Positions 37,362 through 46,966 of a stretch of DNA of 64,000 nt are shown here, piece by piece; position 1 is the stretch's first letter, and the number at the start of each line of letters is the position of its first letter. The stretch comes from Flavobacterium jejuense (GTDB taxonomy: Bacteria; Bacteroidota; Bacteroidia; Flavobacteriales; Flavobacteriaceae), in assembly GCF_006491595.2 (NCBI RefSeq), contig NZ_VEVQ02000017.1, positions 1-64,000 on the forward strand, given 5' to 3'. The position numbers and the translations under genes were made by a program. The notes beneath the pieces are model-generated. The model saw nothing but the letters and a program-made list of their open reading frames with translations. It was not told the origin of the DNA and ran no database searches.

Positions 37362-38741
37362 TTATTCATTTTCAAGGGTTGCATTTATTTCGTTTTCCAC
37401 AGCTCTTTTTAAAACGTTTTCAGGAAGTGCTTTTTTTGCTTTGGCACCCATTTTTTTTAATTTTTCCACACTAGTAACCAAATTTCCTTTTCCTTCAACT
37501 AGTTTATTCATAGCATTACCATATTCTCCTTTAGCTTCATCCATTTTTTTACCAATTTTAATCAAATCGGTAACAAAACCTTCAAATTTATCATACAATG
37601 CTCCAGCTTGTCTCGCTATTTCAATGGCATTTTCTTGTTGCTTTTGATTGGTCCACATACTATCTATCGTTCGTAAGGTAGCTAATAGCGTAGAAGGAGT
37701 CACAATTACAATGTTTTTTTCAAAAGCTTTGTTGTATAAAGTACTATCTTCATTTAGTGCCAAGGCGAATGCGGGTTCTATTGGAATAAAAAGTAAGACA
37801 AAATCTGGACTTTCCATTTGATAAATGTCTTGATAGTTTTTATCACTCAATTGATCTACATGACGTTTTACCGAAGTAACATGTTCTTTTAAAATAATGG
37901 CTTTTACTGTATCATCTTCTTCATTGACAAATCGTTCATAAGCAGTCAAAGATACTTTCGAGTCGACAACCATTTTCTTGCCGTCTGGAAGGTTAATTAT
38001 AACATCAGGCATTACACGACCACCTTCTTCAGTTGCGAAACTTTGTTGGACTTCATATTCACGACCTTTTTCTAATCCTGATTTTTCTAAAACACGTTCT
38101 AAAACTAATTCCCCCCAATTTCCTTGCATTTTACTATCCCCTTTCAAAGCTTTAGTAAGGTTAATAGTTTCCTTACTCATCTTATCATTCATTTCACGAA
38201 GTCCAAGAATTTGCTGACGTAACGCGGCATGATAATCAATACTTTCTTTATGCGTATCTTCTACTTTCTTTTCAAACAACTGAATTTTCTCTTGCAAAGG
38301 ATTCAAGATAATCTTCATGTTTTCTTTATTTTGCTCTGTAAATTTGGTTGTTTTTTCTTCTAGTATTTTGTTAGCCAAATTTTCAAACTCTTTGGTAAAT
38401 TTTTCTTGCAATTCATTAACCTCTTGTTTTTGTTCTTTATTGCGTTCCAATAAATTATCAAAATCGTTTTCTTTTTTGGCTAAATGAATGGCTAAAGCTT
38501 CTTTCTCTTTCTGAACGTTTTCTTTTTCGAAAGCAAGTTGTGCAAGATTTTTTTCAAATTGTACTTTATCTTCCTGAAATTGATTTTTTAATTGGTCTAT
38601 TTGGGCAACCAAACCAGTAACACGTTCTTCTAAACCTGATTTTTCAGCTTGTGATTGTGTTTTAGAAAGTAATTTACCAAGGTAAAAACCAATGGCAAGA
38701 GCGATGATAAATGCGGCTAATACTAAAATTATCTGTGACAT
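37362..38741 (-). CDS. rmuC: DNA recombination protein RmuC
   Basis: 459 residues. N-terminal membrane anchor (residues 2-22), a long coiled coil (~30-180), then the RmuC nuclease-like domain: MQGNWGELVLERVLEKSGL, PDVIINLPDGKKMVVDSKVSLTAYERF and DFVLLFIPIEPAFALAL. The D...(V)DSK pattern is the PD-(D/E)XK-like core. RmuC limits inversions at short inverted repeats, of interest in a window rich in palindromic repeats. A minus-strand TACATTTG (38758-38765) gives a ~10-base leader. Confidence 0.95.
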   Translation of the reverse strand: MSQIILVLAAFIIALAIGFYLGKLLSKTQSQAEKSGLEERVTGLVAQIDQLKNQFQEDKVQFEKNLAQLAFEKENVQKEKEALAIHLAKKENDFDNLLERNKEQKQEVNELQEKFTKEFENLANKILEEKTTKFTEQNKENMKIILNPLQEKIQLFEKKVEDTHKESIDYHAALRQQILGLREMNDKMSKETINLTKALKGDSKMQGNWGELVLERVLEKSGLEKGREYEVQQSFATEEGGRVMPDVIINLPDGKKMVVDSKVSLTAYERFVNEEDDTVKAIILKEHVTSVKRHVDQLSDKNYQDIYQMESPDFVLLFIPIEPAFALALNEDSTLYNKAFEKNIVIVTPSTLLATLRTIDSMWTNQKQQENAIEIARQAGALYDKFEGFVTDLIKIGKKMDEAKGEYGNAMNKLVEGKGNLVTSVEKLKKMGAKAKKALPENVLKRAVENEINATLENE

Positions 38742-38843
38742 AAAGAATAATGGATTTCAAATGTAAATTTAAGGAATTAATTCAACTTAAAAATAGGAAT
38801 TTCTATAATTTGAAAAATGTATTTTTGTAATAAATTAAAAATA

Positions 38844-39419
38844 ATGAATCACCGTCATTTTATGCTCCACAAACCACATGGCTATTTGAGTCAGTTTGTG
38901 TATGAATTAAAGCGAAAGAAAAAACTACTAGGAGAATTATATCCTTTTCCAGAAGGCACTATGGCAATTGGTCGTTTGGACGAAGATTCAGAAGGTTTAT
39001 TGTTGCTTACTACTGATGGAAAAGTAAGCGAACAAGTAAGAAGAAAAACTGTAGAAAAAGAGTATTACGCTCAAGTAGATGGAATTATTACACAAGAAGC
39101 TGTGGATCAATTACAAAAAGGAGTAGAGATAGGTGTAAATGGAACCAAGTACTTAACTAGAAATTGTACTTCTAAATTAATTTCTGTTTTACCAGACTAC
39201 ATTGGTCCTGGAAAGAGAATTCGAGATGAACGTCACGGACCTACTTCATGGGTTTCCATTACTGTTACCGAAGGTAAATTTCGTCAAGTTAGAAAAATGA
39301 CTGCTGCTGTCGGGTTTCCTACATTGCGATTGGTTCGTGTAAGAGTAGGTGAGATGCAATTAGAAGGTTTGAATACAGGAGAAGTTAAAGAAATTGAAAG
39401 AATTATTACAAATGAATAA
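38844..39419 (+). CDS. rRNA pseudouridine synthase, RsuA/RluB/E/F family
   Basis: About 191 residues. Catalytic motif AIGRLDEDSEGLLLLTTDG (the Asp in GRLD attacks uridine), FMLHKPHGYLSQF at the start, and GKFRQVRKMTAAVGFPTLRLVRVRVG at the end. No S4 domain is present, as in RluE-type enzymes. The start at 38844 is chosen because a -7 box, TATTTTTG at 38820-38827, overlaps the upstream ATG at 38817 and predicts initiation near 38834. Confidence 0.92.
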   Translation: MNHRHFMLHKPHGYLSQFVYELKRKKKLLGELYPFPEGTMAIGRLDEDSEGLLLLTTDGKVSEQVRRKTVEKEYYAQVDGIITQEAVDQLQKGVEIGVNGTKYLTRNCTSKLISVLPDYIGPGKRIRDERHGPTSWVSITVTEGKFRQVRKMTAAVGFPTLRLVRVRVGEMQLEGLNTGEVKEIERIITNE

Positions 39420-39480
39420 AATAAATTACCACGGATAATGTTTACTTATACAAACACAAATAAAAAAGGCAACAGCATAT

Positions 39481-39927
39481 ATGACAACTATTAAAACAAA
39501 TTTAATTGCTTTTTTACTGTTAATTACTTCAGTAAGTTTTGGTCAAGACACTATTCTTTCACAAGAATTATATGAAGGTAAATTAGGAGATAAAAGTATC
39601 TCATTGTATTTAAAAATTGCAGAAGATGGCTGTCCAACAGTTTATGCTACTGGAATGTATAAATACAAACAGAACAAAACTAATAATTGGTTGCTACTTG
39701 AAATAGTTTTTTCGGAAACTAAAAATCAGTTCACTATGGTGGAGCATTTTAATACAGGGATTTTGATTCTTACTAGAAAAGAAGAAACATTTCAAGGAAT
39801 TTGGATATCACCAGATGGTAAAAAACAATTTGAAGTAAATCTAATCAAAGTTAAAATAACTACGAATGAGATTGAAAAATTAGAAGAAAAATTAGATTTA
39901 GAGTATTATTATGCTAATGATTGTTAA
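39481..39927 (+). CDS. Small secreted protein, unknown function
   Basis: 148 residues with a signal peptide (TNLIAFLLLITSVSFGQ). The mature part is beta-rich: YEGKLGDKSISLYLKI, then GIWISPDGKKQFEVNL. This looks like a small lipocalin- or barrel-like fold, but no family was recognised. It is probably transcribed independently from the gene upstream. Confidence 0.6.
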   Translation: MTTIKTNLIAFLLLITSVSFGQDTILSQELYEGKLGDKSISLYLKIAEDGCPTVYATGMYKYKQNKTNNWLLLEIVFSETKNQFTMVEHFNTGILILTRKEETFQGIWISPDGKKQFEVNLIKVKITTNEIEKLEEKLDLEYYYANDC

Positions 39928-40118
39928 TAATAAGAAAGCTAGTGAAATAAAAAACATACACTATAAAATAAATTCATAAAATCATTGTGTTTTTTTTGTA
40001 AAAATGTAGAAAAACTCGTTTAAAATCATTTTTGTATTAAAATTCTGTTAAATGCAGCTAAAATAATGATGTTATTAACAATGTTTGTTATTTTTAAACG
40101 AATTAAAAAACTTACATA

Positions 40119-41363
40119 ATGAATAAAAAATTACTACTTATTGCCTTAGCTTTTGGAAATTTATTTTTAGCAAATTCTCAAAATGATTGTGCGTCTGCAC
40201 TTACTGCATCAGCAGGTATAACTACCGTTGGAACTATTAATGGAACTTTAGTAGATGTTTGTGGAGATACATCTGATTCCGATGCAGCTGAATGGTATGT
40301 TTACAGCCCAACTATATCTGGACTTGTAACAATAACTTCTAATTTACCTCAAAATGATGGTATTACAAATAATGATGATACTTGGATAAACTTATATACG
40401 GGTACTTGTGGAGCTTTAACATGTGTAGCTTATAATGATGATATAAGTTCTAATTATTTATCATCCCTAACTTTTGTTGTGCAGCCTGGAGAAACCTATT
40501 ATATAGAATGGACAAATGAGTATTATGATTTAGGTTTTGATTTTGAAATAATTGAAACACCTGTAACCTGTCCTGGAACAGTAACACCTCCTTTTACAGA
40601 AGATTTTACTACTACAGGGATTGCTTATGTTTGTTGGGAATCATTAGATGAAGACGGTGATGGTTATAATTGGGAAGAAGCTGATTATGATCTTGATGAT
40701 GATAATATTCCTGACGGTAACCCTTGTATAAAATCAGCATCTTATGATAATGATTCTAGTAATGCTTTAAATCCTGACAATTGGATTATTTCTTATCCAA
40801 TAGATTTAACTGCAATTTCAAGTGGTACTGCAATAGAGTTATCATGGTTAGCTAGAGGTATTGATGCTGATTATGCAGATGAAAATTATTCTGTTTATGT
40901 AGCTACTTCAAATACTACTACAGATTTACTAGCTTCTCCTACTTCATTTACAGAAATAATAGGTCAAAATGGTGGAGATGGTGTATTTGTACCTAGAACA
41001 CTAGATATTTCTTCTTTTTATGGACAAACAATTTATGTAGCTTTTAGACATTATAATTCTTATGATGAATACGAACTAAATATTGATGATGTAGCCGTTA
41101 CTACAGCTTTGAGTGCAACAAGTTTTGCTACAAATGAGTTGACTATTTTTCCAAATCCAGTATTGGATGTTTTAACTGTTTCTTCGGATTCAGCTGTAAT
41201 AAATACAGTAAAAATAGCTGATATTAATGGTAGAACTGTTAAACAAGTAGCAGGTAATGATACAAATACTAAAATTAACGTGTCAGACTTAAATGCTGGA
41301 ATTTATATGATTACTATTGAATCTGATAATGGTGCAACGGTTCAGAAATTTGTTAAGCAATAA
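40119..41363 (+). CDS. T9SS-secreted protein with choice-of-anchor J (MAM-like) domain
   Basis: 414 residues. Signal peptide ending LFLANSQ. An N-terminal ~125-residue domain (NDCASALTASAGITTVG ... AEWYVYSPTISGLVTITSNLPQ ... GETYYIEWTNEY) is homologous to the two N-terminal domains of the protein at 32706-35192. A MAM/choice-of-anchor J-like domain follows (FTEDFTTTGIAYVCWESLDEDGDGYNW ... IYVAFRHYNSYDEYELNIDDV). The C-terminus is a type A T9SS sorting domain (LTIFPNPVLDVLTV ... KFVKQ). It is probably surface-exposed or released. A perfect bidirectional terminator follows. Confidence 0.85.
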   Translation: MNKKLLLIALAFGNLFLANSQNDCASALTASAGITTVGTINGTLVDVCGDTSDSDAAEWYVYSPTISGLVTITSNLPQNDGITNNDDTWINLYTGTCGALTCVAYNDDISSNYLSSLTFVVQPGETYYIEWTNEYYDLGFDFEIIETPVTCPGTVTPPFTEDFTTTGIAYVCWESLDEDGDGYNWEEADYDLDDDNIPDGNPCIKSASYDNDSSNALNPDNWIISYPIDLTAISSGTAIELSWLARGIDADYADENYSVYVATSNTTTDLLASPTSFTEIIGQNGGDGVFVPRTLDISSFYGQTIYVAFRHYNSYDEYELNIDDVAVTTALSATSFATNELTIFPNPVLDVLTVSSDSAVINTVKIADINGRTVKQVAGNDTNTKINVSDLNAGIYMITIESDNGATVQKFVKQ

Positions 41364-41380
41364 TCGAATAATAATTTTAA

Positions 41381-41420
41381 TAAAAAAAGCAGTATCGAAA
41401 TTTCGATACTGCTTTTTTTA
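41381..41420. terminator. Perfect bidirectional terminator
   Basis: A 40-bp perfect palindrome: arm TAAAAAAAGCAGTATCGAAA and its exact complement, A/T tails on both strands. It lies between convergent genes (T9SS protein and dienelactone hydrolase). Confidence 0.88.
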
Positions 41421-41439
41421 TGCTATTCAAAAAGAGTTA

Positions 41440-42201
41440 CTAATTAAAAATCTCAATAAAGAAATCTTTCATAGCTTGCCAACTTCTTTTGTCTGCTAAT
41501 TCATTATAGGCAGCTCCTTTACTAGTATCGGTATCTAATTCTTTGTGAGTAAAAGCATGTACAGCATTCGAATAAAAATTCATTTGCCAAACGGCTTTTC
41601 CAATTTTCATCTCATCTTGAAAAGCCAATACTTCTTTTTGAGGTACATAAGGATCATCTGCACCATGAAGTACTAAAACTTTTGAAGTAATAACATCTGT
41701 TTGACGCATAGGATCTTTTCCTAAACCTCCATGAAAAGAAACTACACCTTTTACTTTCATATTACCTCTAGCGGTTTCAATAGCACCAGTTCCTCCAAAA
41801 CAATAGCCAATAACTGCAATTTCATCTGGATTGGCACCTTGTTTAACCAATTGGTCAATAGCCAACTGTATTCTTCTTTGGTAATCTTTGTAACTATTTT
41901 TAAAATAACCGGATAGTTTTCCCGCTTCGGTAGTATTGTTTGGTTTATTACCTACACCATAAATATCAGCCACAAAAGCATGATAGCCTAAAGCAGCTAA
42001 TGCTTCTGCTGATTCTTTGGAATGGTCATCAATTCCCATCCAAGCAGGTAATACTATAATTCCAATATTTTTTGGATTTTGTGCTGTTGCTTTAGCAAAG
42101 AAACCTTCCAGTTTTTGAGTTCCATCAGTATAAGTAACTGTTTTTAATTGGGCATTCATAGAAAAACTAATAAGAGTAATGAATATTAAAATCTTTTTCA
42201 T
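41440..42201 (-). CDS. Dienelactone hydrolase family protein, exported
   Basis: 253 residues with a signal peptide (ILIFITLISFSMNAQ). The nucleophile is C134 in VIGYCFGGTGAIE; the other triad residues are likely D182/D183 (HGADDPYVP) and H215 (NAVHAFTHKE). This matches the dienelactone hydrolase family (alpha/beta fold, Cys nucleophile). The export signal places it in the periplasm. Its substrate is not evident. Confidence 0.9.
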   Translation of the reverse strand: MKKILIFITLISFSMNAQLKTVTYTDGTQKLEGFFAKATAQNPKNIGIIVLPAWMGIDDHSKESAEALAALGYHAFVADIYGVGNKPNNTTEAGKLSGYFKNSYKDYQRRIQLAIDQLVKQGANPDEIAVIGYCFGGTGAIETARGNMKVKGVVSFHGGLGKDPMRQTDVITSKVLVLHGADDPYVPQKEVLAFQDEMKIGKAVWQMNFYSNAVHAFTHKELDTDTSKGAAYNELADKRSWQAMKDFFIEIFN

Positions 42202-42275
42202 TTTATAAATTTTGTATAAAATTAGTGAAATAGTAATGTACTTTGGTTAAACAATAGGCAAAATAATTTTAATTT

Positions 42276-43055
42276 TTAAACCACTTTAAATTTACCTATC
42301 ATTTTATCAAAAATAACCGACTCATTTTGAAACAATTCATTAAAAATGTTTTGTTCAATTAAATTACAAGGTTGGTCTTTTACCAATTTATTTTCGGTTA
42401 AAACAATCATTTCGTCACATAATTGAATAGCTAAATCAATATCATGAGTGGAGTATAAGATAGTTTTTCCAGTTTCATGAGTTAGTTTTTGCAATAATTT
42501 AATTAAGGATACTTTGTGTACCAAATCTAAATGCGTGGTTGGTTCGTCTAAAATAATGATAGCAGTGTCTTGTGCCAAAGCTCTTGCTATTAAAGTTTTT
42601 TGTAATTGGCCATCACTAATTTCATAATGCTTTTTATGCATAAAATCAGTAATTCCAGTTAATGTAATAGCTTCAGTGACTTTGTTTTTATCATCATTTG
42701 TTAGTTTTCCTAGCCAATTGGTATAAGGTTGTCTGCCCAAAGCTACTATTTCATAAACCGTTAAGTTACTTGGAGGAAGGCTTTCGGTTAACACAATACT
42801 TAACTCTTGTGCCAATTCGCTTTGTTGGTATTCTTGAAGGAGTTTTCCTTGAAGGAATATTTTCCCTTTCACAGGAGGAATGATTCCTGTTATCGTTTTT
42901 AACAAAGTAGATTTACCAATACCATTTGCACCCACAAGTGCTATCAGTTTACCCGATTCTAAACTAATATCGCAATTTTCGATAATAGTTCTTTTGCTTT
43001 TTTTACTGGTATATCCTATGGAAAGGTTTTCGGTATGGATTACTTTTTTTGTCAT
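42276..43055 (-). CDS. ABC transporter ATP-binding protein (FecE/BtuD-like)
   Basis: 259 residues. Walker A GANGIGKST (residues 42-50), Q-loop region, a degenerate signature (ISDGQLQK instead of LSGGQ), Walker B AIIILDEPTTHLD and the H-loop STHDID. The family resembles ATPases for iron-siderophore or cobalamin uptake. No permease or binding protein is next to it, so it must work with subunits encoded elsewhere. Confidence 0.9.
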   Translation of the reverse strand: MTKKVIHTENLSIGYTSKKSKRTIIENCDISLESGKLIALVGANGIGKSTLLKTITGIIPPVKGKIFLQGKLLQEYQQSELAQELSIVLTESLPPSNLTVYEIVALGRQPYTNWLGKLTNDDKNKVTEAITLTGITDFMHKKHYEISDGQLQKTLIARALAQDTAIIILDEPTTHLDLVHKVSLIKLLQKLTHETGKTILYSTHDIDLAIQLCDEMIVLTENKLVKDQPCNLIEQNIFNELFQNESVIFDKMIGKFKVV

Positions 43056-43145
43056 TTTAAATGTTCTTAAACACTTTTAGCAAAGCTAGAATATTTAGAA
43101 ATAGGAACTGATTTAATAGGTCTTTTTTTTTTAATTTACGCAAAA

Positions 43146-43171
43146 AAAACACCACTGAAAAGCGGTGTTTT
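43146..43171 (-). terminator. Terminator of the secreted-protein gene at 43.2-44.8 kb
   Basis: Stem AAAACACC / GGTGTTTT with a short GC-containing inner stem; on the minus strand it ends in a run of eight T, 77 bases after the stop of the upstream gene. Confidence 0.75.
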
Positions 43172-43247
43172 AAATCGGGTTGTATGAAATACTTCTTTTG
43201 TTCTCTTCTAAACTTTGTAAAAAAGTATGTAATAGAGTTGGTTTATA

Positions 43248-44771
43248 TTATTGTTTGTATGTAATAGGAACATGAATAAGATTTTCATCCATAATATAAG
43301 TTTTTGGATTTGTACTTTCCTTTACTTGTTTCCCTTGTAATTGAATTTTTTTTCCTTTTACAATAAATTCTCCATAAGCAAAAGGTTTTCCATTAACTAA
43401 ATATTCGATTTTGTATTTTCCATCTTGAAAAGACTCTATAAGATCCCATCGAGAAGGTTTAGTAGTGTTGTTAATACTATGAAATTGCGTATTTATATTA
43501 TCCTTGAATTTCTTACGATATAATAAATCTAATGTGTTTCCTCTGCGTTCAAGTGCTTGCGTTAAATTAGCACTTCCATCTGGATGTTCTTCCGAGTCAG
43601 TAAGACCAATTAATTTTCCATCTTTATATAAACGTCCTTGAAGATGGACTTGGTTTTTCTCATTTCCTACAGTTAATAAACGATATAAAGGAAATTCTAC
43701 TGCAAATGTTGTTGGGTTCCCTTGATCGTCTGGTCTTAAATTTAGCTGCATTGTTTCATCCCAAGGACCTTTCATATTGTATATAGTACCGATTTCATGA
43801 TTTATATCTGGATTTTGATGGGTATAGATTTCAAAATCTGAAACAAAAAACGGATCATTATCATAGATAGAATAAGCCAATTGATATTTTCCAGGCAATA
43901 GTCTTTCAAAAAGACCATACATGTCGAAAGTATTTTTTACCTTTTCTAACCAGCGTCCATTTCTATGTCCCTTTTGTCCTTCAACGGCATGTACAAGTTT
44001 TCCTTCTTTAAGTACTTTAAGTTTAAATGCAGACCAATTGTATTGAATATTTCTACCTTCAATGGTCTTACTAGGAAGGTAATACAAAGTAGTTTGTAGT
44101 AGACTGATAGTACCATTTTCAGGATCTAAACTAAAATTAGCACCATTATAAGAATCGAAGCTTACTGCTGGATCTTTTAATCTCCCAGTACTGTAATCTG
44201 GAGTATAATATTTTTTAAGTTCTTCTGTAGCAGTAAGACTAGCAGCTTTTGCCTTTACAGCTTCTTTATCTGCTCCCATAATATAAATACTAGCAGTTGC
44301 TGGATCTTCATTTTTTAAGAAATTAGGAACTGAGGTATCTTTTGTAAAAACAACTTCTTTATAGAGACCATTACCTATTGGATATACAAATCCATAAACA
44401 GATTCATCATATTTATAGCCTTCTGTGTAAATACCGTCGTCAGTATTGTCAGCAACTAATTTATAGTTAAACTCACCTTCTAACGGAGAAATGTTAGTAG
44501 TACTAGAATTAGGTTTATCTTCTAGAGCATTTTTTATATTCTTTAAAAAACCACCTTTTTTCTTTTTTTCCTTAGTAGCATCAGAATTGGTAGTAACTAA
44601 CTTACGTTGTACTTTCATATACGTTTCGTCTTGATGTGTTATGGTAATTTCGATGATTTTAGAAGGATCACTTACTCCATATGAATACCAAACTGAACCT
44701 TGTGGTAGCGTTTTTTGTGCTTGCATTTGTATTCCGTAAAAGCACAATACTATTACAATTAATTTTTTCAT
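43248..44771 (-). CDS. Large secreted protein, unknown function
   Basis: About 507 residues. The ATG at 44771 starts a signal peptide (MKKLIVIVLCFYGIQMQAQ). The upstream in-frame ATG at 44822 is rejected because a minus-strand TACATTTG -7 box (44789-44796) lies between them, predicting a start near 44782. The mature protein is beta-rich, with repeated GDPxx/YKDGKLIGLTDSE-like strands and LRPDDQGNPTTFAVEFPLYRLL. A lysine/Gly tract (KKKGGFLKNIKNALEDKP) lies near residue 75. No family was recognised. Confidence 0.65.
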   Translation of the reverse strand: MKKLIVIVLCFYGIQMQAQKTLPQGSVWYSYGVSDPSKIIEITITHQDETYMKVQRKLVTTNSDATKEKKKKGGFLKNIKNALEDKPNSSTTNISPLEGEFNYKLVADNTDDGIYTEGYKYDESVYGFVYPIGNGLYKEVVFTKDTSVPNFLKNEDPATASIYIMGADKEAVKAKAASLTATEELKKYYTPDYSTGRLKDPAVSFDSYNGANFSLDPENGTISLLQTTLYYLPSKTIEGRNIQYNWSAFKLKVLKEGKLVHAVEGQKGHRNGRWLEKVKNTFDMYGLFERLLPGKYQLAYSIYDNDPFFVSDFEIYTHQNPDINHEIGTIYNMKGPWDETMQLNLRPDDQGNPTTFAVEFPLYRLLTVGNEKNQVHLQGRLYKDGKLIGLTDSEEHPDGSANLTQALERRGNTLDLLYRKKFKDNINTQFHSINNTTKPSRWDLIESFQDGKYKIEYLVNGKPFAYGEFIVKGKKIQLQGKQVKESTNPKTYIMDENLIHVPITYKQ

Positions 44772-44822
44772 TATCTTATATTTTACGGCAAATGTAGATT
44801 TTAAAGAGACGAGGGTTTTCAC

Positions 44823-45142
44823 CCGAAAAGGGTGATTTTTATTAGAGAATGATTTACAGTGATGATTTATAATAACTCCTAGTATTTTGAGTGCATTGCT
44901 TTTAAAAGGGCTAATTATGTTTTAAAAAATTACCCACAAATGGCTCTCTGCCCAAAGTTGTCATGCTATAAGCATCTCACTAGTGCTTCACTTGAGGCTT
45001 GATAAGTTTGTGGGAAAAACAACGTTGAACTGAGGGAACACAATCAGAATTTGACTCCTCAAAGTCACAGAAGATTCGAATTCCTAACTATGAGGTCTAA
45101 GTACTACAACTTTTAGTTGATTTATTACTTTTTGAACTTTAG
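44823..45142. repeat. Gene-free stretch with interspersed repeat family R (copy 1)
   Basis: No gene is seen. Bases ~44933-45014 carry CCACAAA...GGCTC...AAAGTTGTCATGCT...AAGCATC closed by AAGTTTGTGGG. A second shared block (CTCCTAAAGTC-type text and ACTACAACTTTTAGTTGATTTA at ~45100-45124) recurs near 55150-55204. Related copies are at ~48118-48215, 54889-55037 and 55080-55160. Confidence 0.6.
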
Positions 45143-45955
45143 TTAATCAATTTTTTTGAAAGTTAATAATTCACCATCAGGATTAGAAAGTATTAAACGG
45201 TTGTTTTCAATTTTAAAAGAGGTACTGTTTTGTAATGTGTTTAAAAAATCGGGTTCTTTATTAGAAGGTTCACACATCATTTCTGTAGTAACAATTTTTG
45301 TAAACCGAAGCAATCCTTTTTCAAAGAACAAAGAACCATTCATACGATTACAACCTGCAAATCCTAAAAATTTATGGGTTGTACTATTGATCTCCATAGT
45401 AGGGAATCCGTTACTAAAATCTATTTTTGTTATTTTGGAACCATTCATTTTTTCCAAAACCCAAATATCGTGCAATCTGTAGTCAGTTATATAAAATCCG
45501 CACCCTTGTAATTGTATTGATTTTTTATCGCTATTTTTTTTGTAATTTACAGCAACCGAATATAACGATACTTCTCCCGACATACTATTAGTACATTCAG
45601 ATTGTGTAATTTTAATAGTCATTTCACAAGTCTCTGTTTGTATTTTGTATAGTTTAATATTGGCATCCATAGCACGAATTGGAGCAGTATGAGGAGTTAT
45701 TATAGAATCTTCAATAGTGGTCAGTTTTACAAGACTATCCGACATTTCCAAACTCCAAAAAGGCTCATTTCCAGTAGCTTTAAAATAGGTATCACGTTTA
45801 ATTTGATTATCTTTTTTTGTGATTACGTTTGTTTCAGTATTTACAGAATCAGGTAAACGCGTCTTTAATGTGTCTTTATTTTTACTTATTTTATTAGTAC
45901 AAGATAGTATTAGGATAGCTATAAAAAACAATAGAATTCTTAATGTAACTTTCAT
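45143..45955 (-). CDS. Lipoprotein with COG3650-like and META (HslJ-like) domains
   Basis: 270 residues. Lipoprotein signal ILILSC. The N-terminal half (FKATGNEPFWSLEM ... CEMTIKITQSECTNSMSG ... LQGCGFY) resembles COG3650-type domains. The C-terminal half (DIWVLEKMNGSKI ... FLGFAGCNRMNGSLFFEKGLLRFTKIVTTEMMC) is a META domain, as in the heat-shock lipoprotein HslJ. The role is unknown; envelope stress is a common context for META proteins. It is translated after a second META lipoprotein gene with a one-base overlap. Confidence 0.82.
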   Translation of the reverse strand: MKVTLRILLFFIAILILSCTNKISKNKDTLKTRLPDSVNTETNVITKKDNQIKRDTYFKATGNEPFWSLEMSDSLVKLTTIEDSIITPHTAPIRAMDANIKLYKIQTETCEMTIKITQSECTNSMSGEVSLYSVAVNYKKNSDKKSIQLQGCGFYITDYRLHDIWVLEKMNGSKITKIDFSNGFPTMEINSTTHKFLGFAGCNRMNGSLFFEKGLLRFTKIVTTEMMCEPSNKEPDFLNTLQNSTSFKIENNRLILSNPDGELLTFKKID

Positions 45956-46383
45956 TATTGGGTAATTTTTTTAAAACGCATCATAGGAACATCACCAATC
46001 ATTAAATTGAGTTTACCATCACTATCAATTGTATACGTATTTACTTTCTTTATAGTAGTTAAAAAGAATTTTTCACCTTCACCGCAGAACATCATTGTTG
46101 TTGGTCCAGGTTCTCCAAAAGAAATCTCATTACCGTTCAAAATATAGTCAGCAGAATAGCCATTACAACTATTATTACCTTCTACTTTATTAGTAGTTTT
46201 ATTGAATGTAATTTTTGGTTTTTTATCAGGATAGAGACCATCAAATGCAATTCTAGGTCCAGAAAGATAATCAAGCTCCCATAGCGTATTATAAAGACCG
46301 TCATTCGTCATTTTTTTTGTAGAAGAACAAGAACCTATACTCATTGTTAAAATTAATAGTGAAACGATTTTTATTGTTTTCAT
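45955..46383 (-). CDS. META domain lipoprotein
   Basis: 142 residues. Lipoprotein signal LLILTMSIGSC. META domain: LYNTLWELDYLSG ... VEGNNSCNGYSADYILNGNEISFGEPGPTTMMFCGEGEKFF. A minus-strand TAAATTTG (46389-46396) lies only five bases before the ATG, so the transcript would be almost leaderless. First gene of a two-gene META operon. Confidence 0.82.
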   Translation of the reverse strand: MKTIKIVSLLILTMSIGSCSSTKKMTNDGLYNTLWELDYLSGPRIAFDGLYPDKKPKITFNKTTNKVEGNNSCNGYSADYILNGNEISFGEPGPTTMMFCGEGEKFFLTTIKKVNTYTIDSDGKLNLMIGDVPMMRFKKITQ

Positions 46384-46393
46384 GATTGCAAAT

Positions 46394-46480
46394 TTAAGCG
46401 TTATGTGTTTTTTGTAAGTCTATTTTTAGAGCAACTAAAATAGCCATAATAAATAATAATACCCATAAAAAAGGAAGCAT
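46394..46480 (-). CDS. Possible 28-residue membrane miniprotein
   Basis: A short frame, ATG at 46480 to TAA at 46394, encodes one hydrophobic helix (LPFLWVLLFIMAILVAL) followed by a polar tail (KIDLQKTHNA). Size and shape fit bacterial single-helix miniproteins. Its stop overlaps the promoter of the META operon. There is no homology evidence, so it may be chance. Confidence 0.3.
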   Translation of the reverse strand: MLPFLWVLLFIMAILVALKIDLQKTHNA

Positions 46481-46597
46481 TTAAGTAGAATTTTTCCGAT
46501 TCCAATTTCTAGAATAGTCAAAATAGAGTATGATTGTTTTTTTATAAATTTGAATTAGTAATCTTATCTACATTACTTACTAGTTTTTTATACAAAC

Positions 46598-46927
46598 TTA
46601 TTTCTTCAAAACCTGCAACAACACCTCTTTTTCGGCCTTTAAAATTTTAATTTCCTCTTGTAATTGTTTTATAGTAGTGTCTTTTGTATCACTTTCTGAA
46701 ACACTGCCAGAGTAGGAGCTGGGTAAAGTATTCGCAAGGTCCTGAAAAAAGTTATGTTTAAGAGCATGGCAGAGCGTAAGAAGAACACTCACTGGCAAAG
46801 AAGCCTTTTTTTGATAATAGGCAATAGTCGAATCGTCTTTGTTTATTTTTCTTGCCAAAGCACTCTTCGCTATCTTTTTGCTATCGATATAGTCTTTTAG
46901 TAACTTTCCTACATGAAGGGTTTCCAT
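46598..46927 (-). CDS. Xre-like helix-turn-helix protein with C-terminal coiled coil
   Basis: 109 residues. Residues ~5-60 form a Cro/C1-type HTH (VGKLLKDYIDSKKIAKSALARKINKDDSTIAYYQKKASLPVSVLLTLCHAL). A Ser-rich linker and a C-terminal leucine/lysine heptad helix follow (TIKQLQEEIKILKAEKEVLLQVLKK), probably for oligomerisation. It is likely a DNA-binding regulator. Directly upstream of its start lies the 21-bp repeat array, which could hold its operator sites. Confidence 0.75.
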   Translation of the reverse strand: METLHVGKLLKDYIDSKKIAKSALARKINKDDSTIAYYQKKASLPVSVLLTLCHALKHNFFQDLANTLPSSYSGSVSESDTKDTTIKQLQEEIKILKAEKEVLLQVLKK

Positions 46928-46966
46928 AGTGGTCTTTTTTAGTCAATATATTTTTAAATAATAATG

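Noticed and set aside
44772..44822. Upstream ATG at 44822 for the secreted 507-residue protein
   Set aside because: A -7 box at 44789-44796 and the signal peptide start at 44771 make it untranslated.
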